A stretch of DNA of 57,973 bases from an uncultured Oscillospiraceae bacterium (GTDB taxonomy: Bacteria > Bacillota > Clostridia > Oscillospirales > Oscillospiraceae). Below, one piece after another: positions 36,491-45,082 of the stretch; position 1 is the stretch's first letter, and every line of letters starts with the position of its first letter. The translations under genes were made by a program, and so were the position numbers. The DNA lies in NCBI GenBank assembly GCA_944383165.1, contig CALWON010000007.1:1-57973 (forward strand), in the 5' to 3' direction. The notes under the pieces are model-generated. The model did not search any database. It saw only the letters and a program-made list of their open reading frames with translations, and was not told the DNA's origin.

Positions 36491-37868
36491 TATGCAGATG
36501 ACAAAGACCCCCATGCCTGAGCAGGAGGCACAGGTACGCAACAGTAACTTTTTGGAAGTGGCTCAGGGCTACACCTTAGAGCAGGCAATCAATGAGGCAC
36601 AGCGTTGTATTCAGTGTAAAAACCCAGCCTGTGTCAGTGGCTGCCCTGTGGGTATTCCCATTCCTCAGTTCCTGCATGAAGTGGCAGAGGGAAATATTGC
36701 CGCCGCTTATGAAATTCTCTCCAACGCCAATGCACTGCCCGCTATTTCTGGTCGTGTCTGCCCACAGGAGAACCAGTGCGAGGGCAAGTGTGTCCGTGGT
36801 ATTAAGGGAGAGCCAGTGGCAATCGGTCGTGTAGAGCGGTTTGTGGCTGACTGGGCAGCAGAGCAGGGCATTGCCAATGTGGCAACTGCACCCAAAAACG
36901 GGCACAAAATGGCTGTGGTAGGCTCTGGTCCTGCTGGGTTGACCTGTGCTGGAGAGCTTGCCCGTATGGGATATGAGGTCACGGTGTTTGAGGCATTCCA
37001 TACCGCTGGTGGTGTGTTGACCTACGGCATTCCTGAATTCCGTCTGCCCAAAGCCATTGTAGCCCGTGAGGTGTCCAATCTGGAAAAAATGGGTGTAGAC
37101 ATTGAAATGAATATGGTCATCGGTAAGATTTTGACCATTCCTGAGTTGTTTGAGCGTGGCTATGAGGCAGTGTTCATTGCCTCTGGTGCAGGTCTGCCCA
37201 TGTTTATGAAGATTCCCGGAGAGGGTCTGGTGGGTGTGTACTCCGCCAATGAGTATCTGACCCGTATCAACTTGATGAAGGCCTATCAGGAGGACAGCCC
37301 CACCCCCATTCTGCACAATCAGAAAGTCGCAGTGGTTGGCGGCGGCAACGTGGCAATGGATGCTGCACGTTGTGCCAAGCGTCTGGGCGCAGAGGTACAT
37401 ATTGTGTACCGTCGTGGTGAGGAGGAACTGCCTGCTCGTCGTGAGGAAATCCACCACGCCAAAGAGGAAGGGATTATTTTTGACTTGCTCACCAATCCTG
37501 TCTCCATTGAAGGGGATGAAAAGGGCTGTGTGGAGTCCATGACCTGCATCCGTATGGAGCTGGGTGAGCCTGACGCATCTGGTCGCCGCCGTCCTGAACC
37601 TGTGGAGGGCAGCGAGTTCAAAATGGAAGTGGATGCTGTCATCATGGCTCTGGGTACCTCTCCTAACCCCATGAGCACAAAGGGAACCCCCGACCTGGAA
37701 AAGACCAAAAAGGGCTGTGTGGCAGTGGATGAGAGTGGTCATACCAATTTGCCTGGTGTTTTTGCTGGCGGTGATGCAGCTACCGGCGCAGCCACAGTCA
37801 TTTTGGCAATGGGTGCAGGCAAGCAGGCTGCCAAGTCTATGGATGCCTACATCAAAAGCAAACAATAA
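36483..37868 (+). CDS. nfnB: NfnB-type NADPH-dependent oxidoreductase (GltD-like), 461 aa
   Basis: Large subunit partner of NfnA; often labelled NADPH-dependent glutamate synthase small chain. The N-terminal domain binds two 4Fe-4S clusters through RCIQCKNPACVSGCPVG (Cys about 42, 45, 50, 54) and CPQENQCEGKCVRG (about 93-105). FAD and NADPH Rossmann motifs are VVGSGPAGLTCAGELARMG and VVGGGNVAMDAAR. Start ATG 36483 lies inside the last codons of nfnA, 6 bases after GGGAGGAGGTG; the longer upstream frame is a shadow of nfnA. No gltB large subunit is nearby, which favours Nfn over glutamate synthase. Confidence 0.92.
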   Translation: MANMQMTKTPMPEQEAQVRNSNFLEVAQGYTLEQAINEAQRCIQCKNPACVSGCPVGIPIPQFLHEVAEGNIAAAYEILSNANALPAISGRVCPQENQCEGKCVRGIKGEPVAIGRVERFVADWAAEQGIANVATAPKNGHKMAVVGSGPAGLTCAGELARMGYEVTVFEAFHTAGGVLTYGIPEFRLPKAIVAREVSNLEKMGVDIEMNMVIGKILTIPELFERGYEAVFIASGAGLPMFMKIPGEGLVGVYSANEYLTRINLMKAYQEDSPTPILHNQKVAVVGGGNVAMDAARCAKRLGAEVHIVYRRGEEELPARREEIHHAKEEGIIFDLLTNPVSIEGDEKGCVESMTCIRMELGEPDASGRRRPEPVEGSEFKMEVDAVIMALGTSPNPMSTKGTPDLEKTKKGCVAVDESGHTNLPGVFAGGDAATGAATVILAMGAGKQAAKSMDAYIKSKQ

Positions 37869-37892
37869 GAATCATTGCATATTCCATTGCAG

Positions 37893-37925
37893 GCGGCACA
37901 GAACTTCTGTGCCGCTGTTCTTTTT
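37893..37925 (+). terminator. intrinsic terminator after nfnAB
   Basis: Ten-bp stem GCGGCACAGA-ACT-TCTGTGCCGC followed by TGTTCTTTTT. Confidence 0.88.
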
Positions 37926-37954
37926 CTGAAAATCCGCAAAATGTGCTATATGAC

Positions 37955-37983
37955 TTGTGTGTAGTTTAAAAATGTGATAAAAT
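37955..37983 (+). promoter_or_regulatory. ddl promoter
   Basis: TTGTGT (37955-37960), 17 bases, TAAAAT (37978-37983), about 65 bases before the ddl start. Confidence 0.5.
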
Positions 37984-38047
37984 ACCCAGTTAGTGTATAA
38001 ACTGTAATACCAATGCGTATTGTTACCTGAATGAGGTGTTATAAGCA

Positions 38048-39097
38048 ATGAAAATTGTTGTATTGGCAGGCGGACTTAGCCCGGAACGGAATGTCTCACT
38101 CTCCTCTGGTGCAATGGTGTGTGAGGCTTTGCGGAACAGAGGGCATCAAGTGGCTCTGGTGGATCTGTTTTTTGGAACAGAGGGCATGAATGGGGCGGTA
38201 GATCCCTATGATGCCCCCATTCCACAGGCATTGAAAACCATCAGCCCACAGGCTCCCGATTTGGAGCAGGTGAGAAAAAGTCGCAAAGGCAATAGTCAGT
38301 CCATGATTGGTGCAGGGGTACTGGAATTGTGTGCAGGGGCAGACGTGGTGTATCTGGCTCTGCATGGAGCATGTGGCGAGGATGGCAGAATTCAGGCAAC
38401 GCTGGACTTGCTGGGCATTCCCTATACAGGTTCCGGCTATTTGGGTTCTGCCATTGCCATGGACAAGGATTTGACCAAACAACTGGTGAAACAGGAGGTC
38501 TTAACCCCAAAATGGCAGACTGTGACCGTTACAGAGGACAATCTGCATCAGTTGGCAGAGGAGACCGAGCTTCCCGTTGTGGTGAAACCCATTGCCAGTG
38601 GTTCCTCCATTGGGGTTTATATGGCACACACCAGAGAGGAGTTACTCCACGGGCTGAAAGAGAGCATAAAACTGGGTGGCAAAACCGTGCTGGAACAGTA
38701 TATTCAAGGACGGGAAATTCAAGTGGCAGTGCTTAACGGTTGTGCCCTGCCCTCCATTGAAATCATCCCACAGGCTGAGTTTTATGACTATGCCAACAAA
38801 TATCAGCCAGGAGCAGCCAAAGAAGTTTGCCCAGCAGAGATTCCACCGGAGTGGGAAAAGAAGGTGGGAGAGGCTGCACAGAAGGTATTTGCACTGTTGG
38901 GGCTTTCTGTATATGCAAGAGCAGATTTTATTGTAACAGATGCAGGTGAGGCATATTTTCTGGAAATCAATACCCTGCCAGGGATGACCCCCACCAGTTT
39001 GGTGCCACAGGAGGCGCAGGCAGTGGGGATTTCCTACGGGGAATTGTGTGAGCAAATTGTAGACGCATCGGTTCAGGTGCGCAGGAGGGGGGAATAA
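38048..39097 (+). CDS. ddl: D-alanine--D-alanine ligase, 349 aa
   Basis: ATP-grasp enzyme joining two D-Ala for peptidoglycan. N-terminal VLAGGLSPERNVSLSSG, ALHGACGEDGRIQATLDLLGI with YTGSGYLGSAIAMDKDLTKQ, the ATP-grasp VVVKPIASGSSIGVY, and the metal/phosphate end EINTLPGMTPTSLVP. An insertion around residues 60-95 (ISPQAPDLEQVRKSRKGN) resembles longer VanA/DdlA-like forms. The Tyr of the D-Ala-D-Ala-specific omega loop is plausibly in FYDYANKYQ; specificity for D-Ala rather than D-Lac is inferred. murF, encoding the next enzyme, starts 6 bases downstream. Confidence 0.95.
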   Translation: MKIVVLAGGLSPERNVSLSSGAMVCEALRNRGHQVALVDLFFGTEGMNGAVDPYDAPIPQALKTISPQAPDLEQVRKSRKGNSQSMIGAGVLELCAGADVVYLALHGACGEDGRIQATLDLLGIPYTGSGYLGSAIAMDKDLTKQLVKQEVLTPKWQTVTVTEDNLHQLAEETELPVVVKPIASGSSIGVYMAHTREELLHGLKESIKLGGKTVLEQYIQGREIQVAVLNGCALPSIEIIPQAEFYDYANKYQPGAAKEVCPAEIPPEWEKKVGEAAQKVFALLGLSVYARADFIVTDAGEAYFLEINTLPGMTPTSLVPQEAQAVGISYGELCEQIVDASVQVRRRGE

Positions 39098-39103
39098 GAG
39101 AGA

Positions 39104-40498
39104 ATGGAAGCCATAACTGTGGGAGAACTGCTACAGGCAGTAGGCGGTACCTTGTTGGGAGCTGGGGCTGATTTACAGGCAACAGTATCCTGTGTGGACA
39201 CAGACAGTCGCAACATCCACAAGGGGTCTCTCTTTCTTCCGCTGGTGGGGGACCGCTTTGATGGTCACGCCTATATTACTTCTGCGCTGGAACAGGGGGC
39301 GGCTGGTTGTCTCACTGCCCGGGAGCGGGAGACATATCAGCCGGGTAAGTTCTACATCAAAGTGGGGAATACCCAAAAAGCCCTGCGTGATCTGGCAGCG
39401 TGGTATAAAAACCGTTTTGCCATCCCCTGTGTAGGAGTGACGGGCAGTGTGGGAAAAACCACAGCGAAGGATATGATTGCCTCTGTACTGAGTGTAAAAT
39501 ATAAGGTTTTAAAAACAGAGGGGAATTACAACAATAATATTGGACTGCCATTGACTCTGTTGCGACTGGACAGCAGCCACCAGATTGCTGTGTTGGAAAT
39601 GGGAATGGATCGCTTTGGCGAGATTGACTATCTGGGTGAACTGGTACAGCCGGAAGTGGGTGTGATTACCAACATTGGGGATGCCCACATTGAACGACTG
39701 GGCAGCCGTGAAAATATATTGAAGGCAAAGTGTGAGCTATTGCCCCATATCAAGAAAGATGGACTGCTGATTCTCAATGGAGATGATGCCCTGTTGTCTA
39801 CGTTACGGGGGAACACGCCTGTGCATACCGTATTCTGTGGCACAGGAGAACAGATGGATTATACTGCCACCGTATTGGGACAGGACAGTATGGGGCATAT
39901 CACCTGTCACATTCAAACCCCTGACATGGTGCAGCAGGTACAGATTCCTGCTTTGGGTGCGCATATGGTCTATCCCACCTTGATTGCAGCAGCCATAGCA
40001 GAGCGGTTTGGGCTGACAGGGGAGGAAATTGCTAAGGGTATTCGCCGCTTCGTGCCCACCCGTATGAGAATGAATCTGGTACAGCGGGCAGAAAATATTA
40101 CCATTTTGGATGATACCTACAATGCAAATCCCCAGTCCATGCGTGCAGCCATCCATGTACTGGCGGACACTTCCAGCCAGTGGAAAGTGGCAATTTTAGG
40201 GGATATGTTTGAGCTGGGTTCCTATGCCCCAGCCCTGCACAGGGAAGTGGGAGACTATGTGGGAAAACAGCACATTGACTGCCTGATTGCAGTGGGAGAG
40301 CTGGCGTCCAACATAGCAGAGGGAGCCAGGAATGCAGGGGTGCAGCAGATATACCACTGTAAAGACAAGGAGGAGGCAAAGAAGGTGTTGCCTCAGGTGG
40401 TACGGGCTGACAGCACCCTTTTGGTGAAGGCATCCAGAGGCATGAAAATGGAAGAACTGGTGGCAGAATTGATGGAGCTGACCAAAGCAGAGTCGTGA
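39104..40498 (+). CDS. murF: UDP-N-acetylmuramoyl-tripeptide--D-alanyl-D-alanine ligase, 464 aa
   Basis: Adds the D-Ala-D-Ala made by the upstream Ddl to the UDP-MurNAc tripeptide. N-terminal domain 1-100 with DTDSRNIHKGSLFLPL; Walker A GSVGKTTAKD near 113-122; TEGNYNNNIGLPLTLL and VLEMGMDRFGEI are Mur-ligase signatures; C-terminal domain begins near 320 with ILDDTYNANPQSMRAAI. Length is typical. A G-rich ribosome site lies within the end of ddl. The ddl-murF pair is a widely conserved operon. Confidence 0.97.
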   Translation: MEAITVGELLQAVGGTLLGAGADLQATVSCVDTDSRNIHKGSLFLPLVGDRFDGHAYITSALEQGAAGCLTARERETYQPGKFYIKVGNTQKALRDLAAWYKNRFAIPCVGVTGSVGKTTAKDMIASVLSVKYKVLKTEGNYNNNIGLPLTLLRLDSSHQIAVLEMGMDRFGEIDYLGELVQPEVGVITNIGDAHIERLGSRENILKAKCELLPHIKKDGLLILNGDDALLSTLRGNTPVHTVFCGTGEQMDYTATVLGQDSMGHITCHIQTPDMVQQVQIPALGAHMVYPTLIAAAIAERFGLTGEEIAKGIRRFVPTRMRMNLVQRAENITILDDTYNANPQSMRAAIHVLADTSSQWKVAILGDMFELGSYAPALHREVGDYVGKQHIDCLIAVGELASNIAEGARNAGVQQIYHCKDKEEAKKVLPQVVRADSTLLVKASRGMKMEELVAELMELTKAES

Positions 40499-40522
40499 GA
40501 AACAGAACGAAAGAGGAACACT

Positions 40523-42433
40523 ATGATCGATATTTCAGTGACCAATCTGGTCAAGGAATTTGAGGTGGGAACCAGATTACTGGATGGGCTGTCGTTTCAA
40601 ATTGACACTGGAGAGCGTGTGGGGCTGCTGGGACCAAATGGCTGTGGCAAAACCACACTGTTGAAAATTCTGACTGGGTCTATGGACTACGACGAGGGAG
40701 AAGTGGTGCTGGCAGCGGGGAAAAAGCTGGGGCTGATTTCCCAGATTCCTGTCTACCCAGATGGATATACTGTGGAAGATGTATTGGCAACTGCTTTTGT
40801 GGAACTGCACCGTATGGAGGGAGAGCTTGCAGAGTTAGCCAGCCAGATGGGGGAAGACCCCAGTTTACTGGAGCGGTATGACAGACTGATGACCACATTT
40901 GAGACTTCTGGCGGCTATGAGATGGCAACCAGAACCAACAAGGTGTGCAATGGCTTGTCTATCTCTCAGCCCATGCGGGAACAGCTTTTTGACAGTCTCT
41001 CCGGTGGAGAGAAAACACGGGTCAACCTTGCCCGTCTGATTTTGGAAGATACCGATATTTTGTTATTGGACGAGCCTACCAACCATCTGGATTTGAATGC
41101 AACTGAGTGGCTGGAGGGCTATCTGGAGCAATTTAAGGGAACGGTGCTGACTGTTTCCCATGACCGCTATTTTTTAGACCGTGTGGTGGGAAGAATTATT
41201 GAAATTCAGCACGGAAAAGCAGAATTTTACGCAGGGAATTATACATTCTATGCAGTGGAGAAGGAACAGCGATACCTGACCCAACTGAAGCAGTATGAAA
41301 AGGAACAGGCAAAAATTGCACAGTTGGAGGCAACTGCCCGTGTCATGCACGAGCATGGCACAGAGCGGATGCATAAGCAGGCATTTGCTATGGAAAAACG
41401 GATTGAGCGCATCCGTCAAACCCAGCGACCCACAGGCAGAACCAGAGCCATCACTGTTCGCTTCGGAGAGAAGGAGTTCCGAGGGGATGAGATGTTCACC
41501 CTGAAGGGAATTACCAAGTCGTTTGGAGAGCGCACCCTGTTTTCAGGGCTGGGTGTTGAGGTCACAGGTGGAGAGCGGATTGCCCTGATTGGAGACAACG
41601 GCAGTGGAAAATCTACCTTGTTGAAGATTTTACTGGGGGAGGAACAGGCAGACCAGGGAAAAATTCGCTTTGGTCCCACGGTGAAGATGGGCTATCTGCC
41701 CCAACACGTCCATTTTTCCCATCCAGAGCGGAATTTGGTGGACACTCTGATTTACGAGCAGGACTGCACTGCTCAGACAGCCAGAAACCGCCTTGGTTCT
41801 TTCCAATTTCGGGGTGAAGATGTGTTGAAGCCCGTTTCTGCCCTTTCTGGTGGAGAACAGAGCCGTCTGAAATTGTGTATGCTGATGGATGAAAAAATCA
41901 ATCTGTTGATTTTGGACGAGCCCACCAACCATCTGGACATTCAGAGCAGGGAGTGGATTGAACAGGCAGTGGAGGAATTTGAGGGAAATCTGCTGTTTGT
42001 GTCCCATGACCGCTATTTTATTGACCGGTTTGCCAGTCGTATCTGGTTGCTGGAGCATGGGTATCTCACAGATTTTCGTGGCAGCTATGAGGAATTTCAG
42101 GCAGCCAGAGCCAAAGGCGCAGCAGGTAAGGCAATTTCCACCATTCCCGTTGCAAAAGAGCCAGTTGCAGCGGTGAAAGAGAAGAAAGAGAAACCCAAAC
42201 GGACAGGTGGAACCAAGCAACTGGAAAAAGAGGTCAATGCGGCAGAGCGAGCCATTACCAAAATTGAGGAACAAATGGAGCAACTGGAACGTCAAATAGA
42301 GGAATCTGCCTCTGATTACATGAAGTTACAGGAGCTATGTGGACAAAAGGAACTGCTGGAAGGGCAGCTTCAAGAGCAGTATGATCTGTGGGAGCAGAAA
42401 GCCGCAGAACTGGAGGAGGCACGACAGGGATAG
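40523..42433 (+). CDS. ABC-F family ATPase (Uup/YdiF-like), 636 aa
   Basis: Soluble twin-ATPase acting on ribosomes or DNA rather than in transport. First domain: LGPNGCGKTTLLKIL (about 36-50), LSGGEKTRVNLARLI, LLLDEPTNHLDLNATEWLE. Linker (about 240-300) has the ABC-F helical hairpin, with many Lys/Glu/Gln. Second domain: GDNGSGKSTLLKILLG, LSGGEQSRLKLCMLM, LILDEPTNHLDIQSREW. A C-terminal coiled coil (about 560-636) with a Lys/Pro-rich lead-in resembles Uup/YdiF. There is no membrane segment. Antibiotic-resistance members exist in this family, but nothing points to that. Follows murF by 24 bases. Confidence 0.93.
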   Translation: MIDISVTNLVKEFEVGTRLLDGLSFQIDTGERVGLLGPNGCGKTTLLKILTGSMDYDEGEVVLAAGKKLGLISQIPVYPDGYTVEDVLATAFVELHRMEGELAELASQMGEDPSLLERYDRLMTTFETSGGYEMATRTNKVCNGLSISQPMREQLFDSLSGGEKTRVNLARLILEDTDILLLDEPTNHLDLNATEWLEGYLEQFKGTVLTVSHDRYFLDRVVGRIIEIQHGKAEFYAGNYTFYAVEKEQRYLTQLKQYEKEQAKIAQLEATARVMHEHGTERMHKQAFAMEKRIERIRQTQRPTGRTRAITVRFGEKEFRGDEMFTLKGITKSFGERTLFSGLGVEVTGGERIALIGDNGSGKSTLLKILLGEEQADQGKIRFGPTVKMGYLPQHVHFSHPERNLVDTLIYEQDCTAQTARNRLGSFQFRGEDVLKPVSALSGGEQSRLKLCMLMDEKINLLILDEPTNHLDIQSREWIEQAVEEFEGNLLFVSHDRYFIDRFASRIWLLEHGYLTDFRGSYEEFQAARAKGAAGKAISTIPVAKEPVAAVKEKKEKPKRTGGTKQLEKEVNAAERAITKIEEQMEQLERQIEESASDYMKLQELCGQKELLEGQLQEQYDLWEQKAAELEEARQG

Positions 42434-42445
42434 AAAGGAGCCAAA

Positions 42446-43045
42446 ATGAAAACAAAAGTATGGCTGAAACGGCTGAAAATACTGGTTCTCTGTGGAATGG
42501 GAGCGGGTGTTTTGCTGTTTTTCTTGTCCTTTTGTGCTGTGTTGTATGGAGATAGAGACAACATCCGTGGGACACCGGATGTCATGTTGATTTTGGGTTG
42601 TGAAGTAAAGCCGTGGGGACCATCGGAATTGCTTCTGGACCGGCTGGATGAGGCGTTGGGCTATTTGGAGGAAAATCCGCAACTGCCAGTGATTGTCAGT
42701 GGTGGGCAGGGACCCACAGAACCTACCTCAGAGGCACAGGCAATGGCAGACTATCTGATAGAACATGGAATACCAGAACATCAGATTTTATTGGAGGACC
42801 AGTCCACCAATACGGCAGAAAATATGGTGTATTCCTATCAACTGTGGCAGGAACAGGGGGAAGACAGCCATGTATTGGTGGTGTCCAATGGGTTCCATCT
42901 GACACGGGCGGAACTGCTGGCAGAGCGTGCCGGTTTTGAGGAGGTATCCACACTGGCAGCACCATCCAGCCATGCACCAAGCAAGCTCAAAATGTATGTG
43001 CGAGAGCCATTGGCACTGGTGAAATCCATTTTATTTGACCGATAA
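42446..43045 (+). CDS. YdcF/ElyC family protein (DUF218), 199 aa
   Basis: One N-terminal membrane helix (about 10-33, ILVLCGMGAGVLLFFLSFCAV) followed by an outer DUF218 domain. Conserved blocks: VMLILGCEVKPWG, RLDEALGYLEENPQLPVIVSGG, SEAQAMADYLIEHGIPEHQI, STNTAENMVYS, VVSNGFHLTRA. Characterised relatives (ElyC, SanA, VanZ-neighbour proteins) affect envelope or peptidoglycan precursor handling, which would fit the ddl-murF neighbourhood; molecular activity is not established. AAAGGAG 5 bases before ATG, 12 bases after the ABC-F gene. Confidence 0.88.
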   Translation: MKTKVWLKRLKILVLCGMGAGVLLFFLSFCAVLYGDRDNIRGTPDVMLILGCEVKPWGPSELLLDRLDEALGYLEENPQLPVIVSGGQGPTEPTSEAQAMADYLIEHGIPEHQILLEDQSTNTAENMVYSYQLWQEQGEDSHVLVVSNGFHLTRAELLAERAGFEEVSTLAAPSSHAPSKLKMYVREPLALVKSILFDR

Positions 43046-43064
43046 CGAGGAAAGGAGGTAGCAT

Positions 43065-44132
43065 ATGCTGGATAAATTACAGGCTGTAGAGTCTCGCTAC
43101 AGTCAGATTGAAGCAAGGCTTGCTGCCCCAGAGACATATGACGACCCTGCACAGGTGGCAAAGCTGAACAAAGAGCAAAATGAACTGGCACCACTGGTAG
43201 AGACCTACCGCCGCTATGTGCAGGTGAAAGAACAGAAGGCACAGGCAGAGGAACTGCTGTCTGACCCTGAGATGAAAGAACTGGCACAGGAAGAATTTTT
43301 GGAGGCAAAGGAGCAGTTGGAGCAGTTGGAACAGGAACTGCGTATTTTACTGCTGCCCAAAGACCCCAATGATGATAAAAATGTCATTGTAGAAATTCGG
43401 GCTGGTGTAGGAGGGGAGGAGGCTGCCCTCTTTGCCCACTCTCTCTACCGTATGTACTCCATGTATGCAGAGAGAAACCGCTGGAAAACGGAAATTGACA
43501 GCCTCAATGAGACAGAACTGGGGGGCATTAAGGAAATTTCCTTCACCATTGAGGGAGCCGGTGCATACTCCAAACTGAAATTTGAAAGCGGTGTCCATCG
43601 TGTGCAGCGTGTGCCAGAGACAGAGTCTGGCGGTCGTGTGCATACTTCTACTGTGACGGTGGCAGTTTTGCCGGAGATGGAAACGGTGGATGTGCAATTA
43701 AACCCTGCGGATATTGAAATGCAGGTGTTCCGCTCCTCTGGTGCAGGTGGTCAGCACGTCAATAAAACATCTTCTGCGGTGCGTCTCATTCATAAACCCA
43801 CAGGGACTGTGGTAGAGTGTCAGCAGGAGAGAAGCCAGTTCCAGAACCGGGACAAGGCCATGCGTATTCTGGCATCCCGTCTCTACGAGGCAGAACAGGA
43901 GAAAATTTCCAGCGAGTATACCGCAGAGCGTCGCAGCCAGGTGGGCACAGGGATGAGAAATGAGAGAATCCGCACCTACAATTTCCCACAGGGACGGGTA
44001 ACAGACCACCGGATTGGTTTGACATTATATAAAATTGACGCTATTATGAATGGCGATATTCAGGAAATTTTAGAGGCTTTGAACACTGCCGACCAGGCAG
44101 AGAGGCTGAAAGCGGAGTCTAACGAACGATAA
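43065..44132 (+). CDS. prfA: peptide chain release factor 1, 355 aa
   Basis: Terminates translation at UAA and UAG. The stop-codon tripeptide region reads RVPETESGGRVHTST (PxT type, about 182-196), as in RF1 rather than the SPF of RF2. The GGQ loop is SSGAGGQHVNKTSSAVR with GGQ near 228-230, whose Gln is usually methylated by PrmC; no prmC is adjacent. Length is typical. Strong AAAGGAGGT 6 bases before ATG. Confidence 0.98.
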   Translation: MLDKLQAVESRYSQIEARLAAPETYDDPAQVAKLNKEQNELAPLVETYRRYVQVKEQKAQAEELLSDPEMKELAQEEFLEAKEQLEQLEQELRILLLPKDPNDDKNVIVEIRAGVGGEEAALFAHSLYRMYSMYAERNRWKTEIDSLNETELGGIKEISFTIEGAGAYSKLKFESGVHRVQRVPETESGGRVHTSTVTVAVLPEMETVDVQLNPADIEMQVFRSSGAGGQHVNKTSSAVRLIHKPTGTVVECQQERSQFQNRDKAMRILASRLYEAEQEKISSEYTAERRSQVGTGMRNERIRTYNFPQGRVTDHRIGLTLYKIDAIMNGDIQEILEALNTADQAERLKAESNER

Positions 44133-44145
44133 GGAGAACAACAAC

Positions 44146-44403
44146 ATGGATATGTATATACACTATAAAGAACTGCCAGAGGGAATGACTTTGGCAGATT
44201 TTGTGGGAGAGCTGACCGAAGTGCTGGAGGATAACGGCAGCGTATGCGGCGGCGAGGAGGGCAGACTGGACCTTGATTTAGAGGACGAGACTGTGAATCC
44301 AAAATATGCACAGGTAGCAGTGAAGGCATACTTGCAGCGTGCCGGATTTTCCAAAGAGACTGCGGTAGAAATCGGCGGTATGGAAATTGGAATTTACGAG
44401 TGA
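44146..44403 (+). CDS. small acidic protein of unknown function, 85 aa
   Basis: Not recognised. The sequence is acidic (segments LTEVLEDNGS, GEEGRLDLDLEDE), with one Cys, no membrane segment and no signal peptide; the C-terminal half (YAQVAVKAYLQRAGFSKETA) is probably helical. AAGGAG 9 bases before ATG, 13 bases after prfA, and the next gene begins 8 bases after its stop, so it is firmly in the operon. Composition and codon choice match the neighbours, arguing for a real gene. Confidence 0.7.
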   Translation: MDMYIHYKELPEGMTLADFVGELTEVLEDNGSVCGGEEGRLDLDLEDETVNPKYAQVAVKAYLQRAGFSKETAVEIGGMEIGIYE

Positions 44404-44411
44404 GGTCAGCA

Positions 44412-45071
44412 ATGTTTACCCATGTAATTTTTGATTTAGATGGTACCTTGCTCAATACCATTGACGATTTGGCAAATGCCGGGAATTATATGTGCCGTCA
44501 GTATGGCTTTCCAGAACACAGTGTAGACCAGTATAAGAAAATGGTAGGCAATGGGCTGAGAAAGCTGGTGGAGCGATTTGTGCCAGAGGGCACATCCCAA
44601 GAGACACAGGAGGCAATTTTTGTCGCCTTTAAGGCATACTATGACCAGCACAAAGAGGACAAAACGGCTCCCTATGCAGGGATGCCGGAACTGGTGCAGG
44701 AGCTGAAAAATCGGGGTATCTCTGTGGCTGTGCTCACCAATAAGGCAGACAAGATGGCTGCTGCTGTGGTCAACAGCTACTATCCAAACCTCTTTCCTGT
44801 GGTGCAGGGTGCTGTGGAGGGAAAACCGGTCAAACCAGACCCAACCATGCTCTATGTCCTGATGGAGAAGATTGGGGCAAAGCGAGAGAGCACCCTGTTT
44901 GTAGGGGACAGCAATGTAGATATGCAGACAGCAAAAAATGGAGGTCTGACAAGCTGCGGTGTGCTCTGGGGGTTTCGTACCAGAGAGGAACTGGAGCGGG
45001 AACAGGCAGACTATCTGGTGGCAACACCACAGGAACTGTTACAACTGATTCTTGATGGAAACAGAAAGTAA
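44412..45071 (+). CDS. gph: HAD-family phosphoglycolate phosphatase-like hydrolase, 219 aa
   Basis: Haloacid-dehalogenase phosphatase. Motif I FDLDGTLLNT (Asp 8 nucleophile, Asp 10), motif II VAVLTNKAD, motif III Lys in GKPVKPDP, motif IV LFVGDSNVDMQTA. The helical cap (about 20-80) and length fit Gph/PGP-type enzymes, which clear 2-phosphoglycolate formed in DNA repair, but related enzymes have other substrates. I choose ATG 44412, preceded by TGAGGT; the GTG at 44400 overlaps the previous stop and lacks a ribosome site. Confidence 0.88.
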   Translation: MFTHVIFDLDGTLLNTIDDLANAGNYMCRQYGFPEHSVDQYKKMVGNGLRKLVERFVPEGTSQETQEAIFVAFKAYYDQHKEDKTAPYAGMPELVQELKNRGISVAVLTNKADKMAAAVVNSYYPNLFPVVQGAVEGKPVKPDPTMLYVLMEKIGAKRESTLFVGDSNVDMQTAKNGGLTSCGVLWGFRTREELEREQADYLVATPQELLQLILDGNRK

Positions 45072-45082
45072 GAGGCGGTTTG

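Noticed and set aside
36576..37865. 429-codon open frame on the minus strand across nfnB
   Set aside because: Composition is that of reverse-complemented coding sequence; the + strand gene is certain.
36483..37868. Glutamate synthase small subunit (gltD)
   Set aside because: No gltB is near and it overlaps an NfnA-type subunit gene, so NfnB is the better call.
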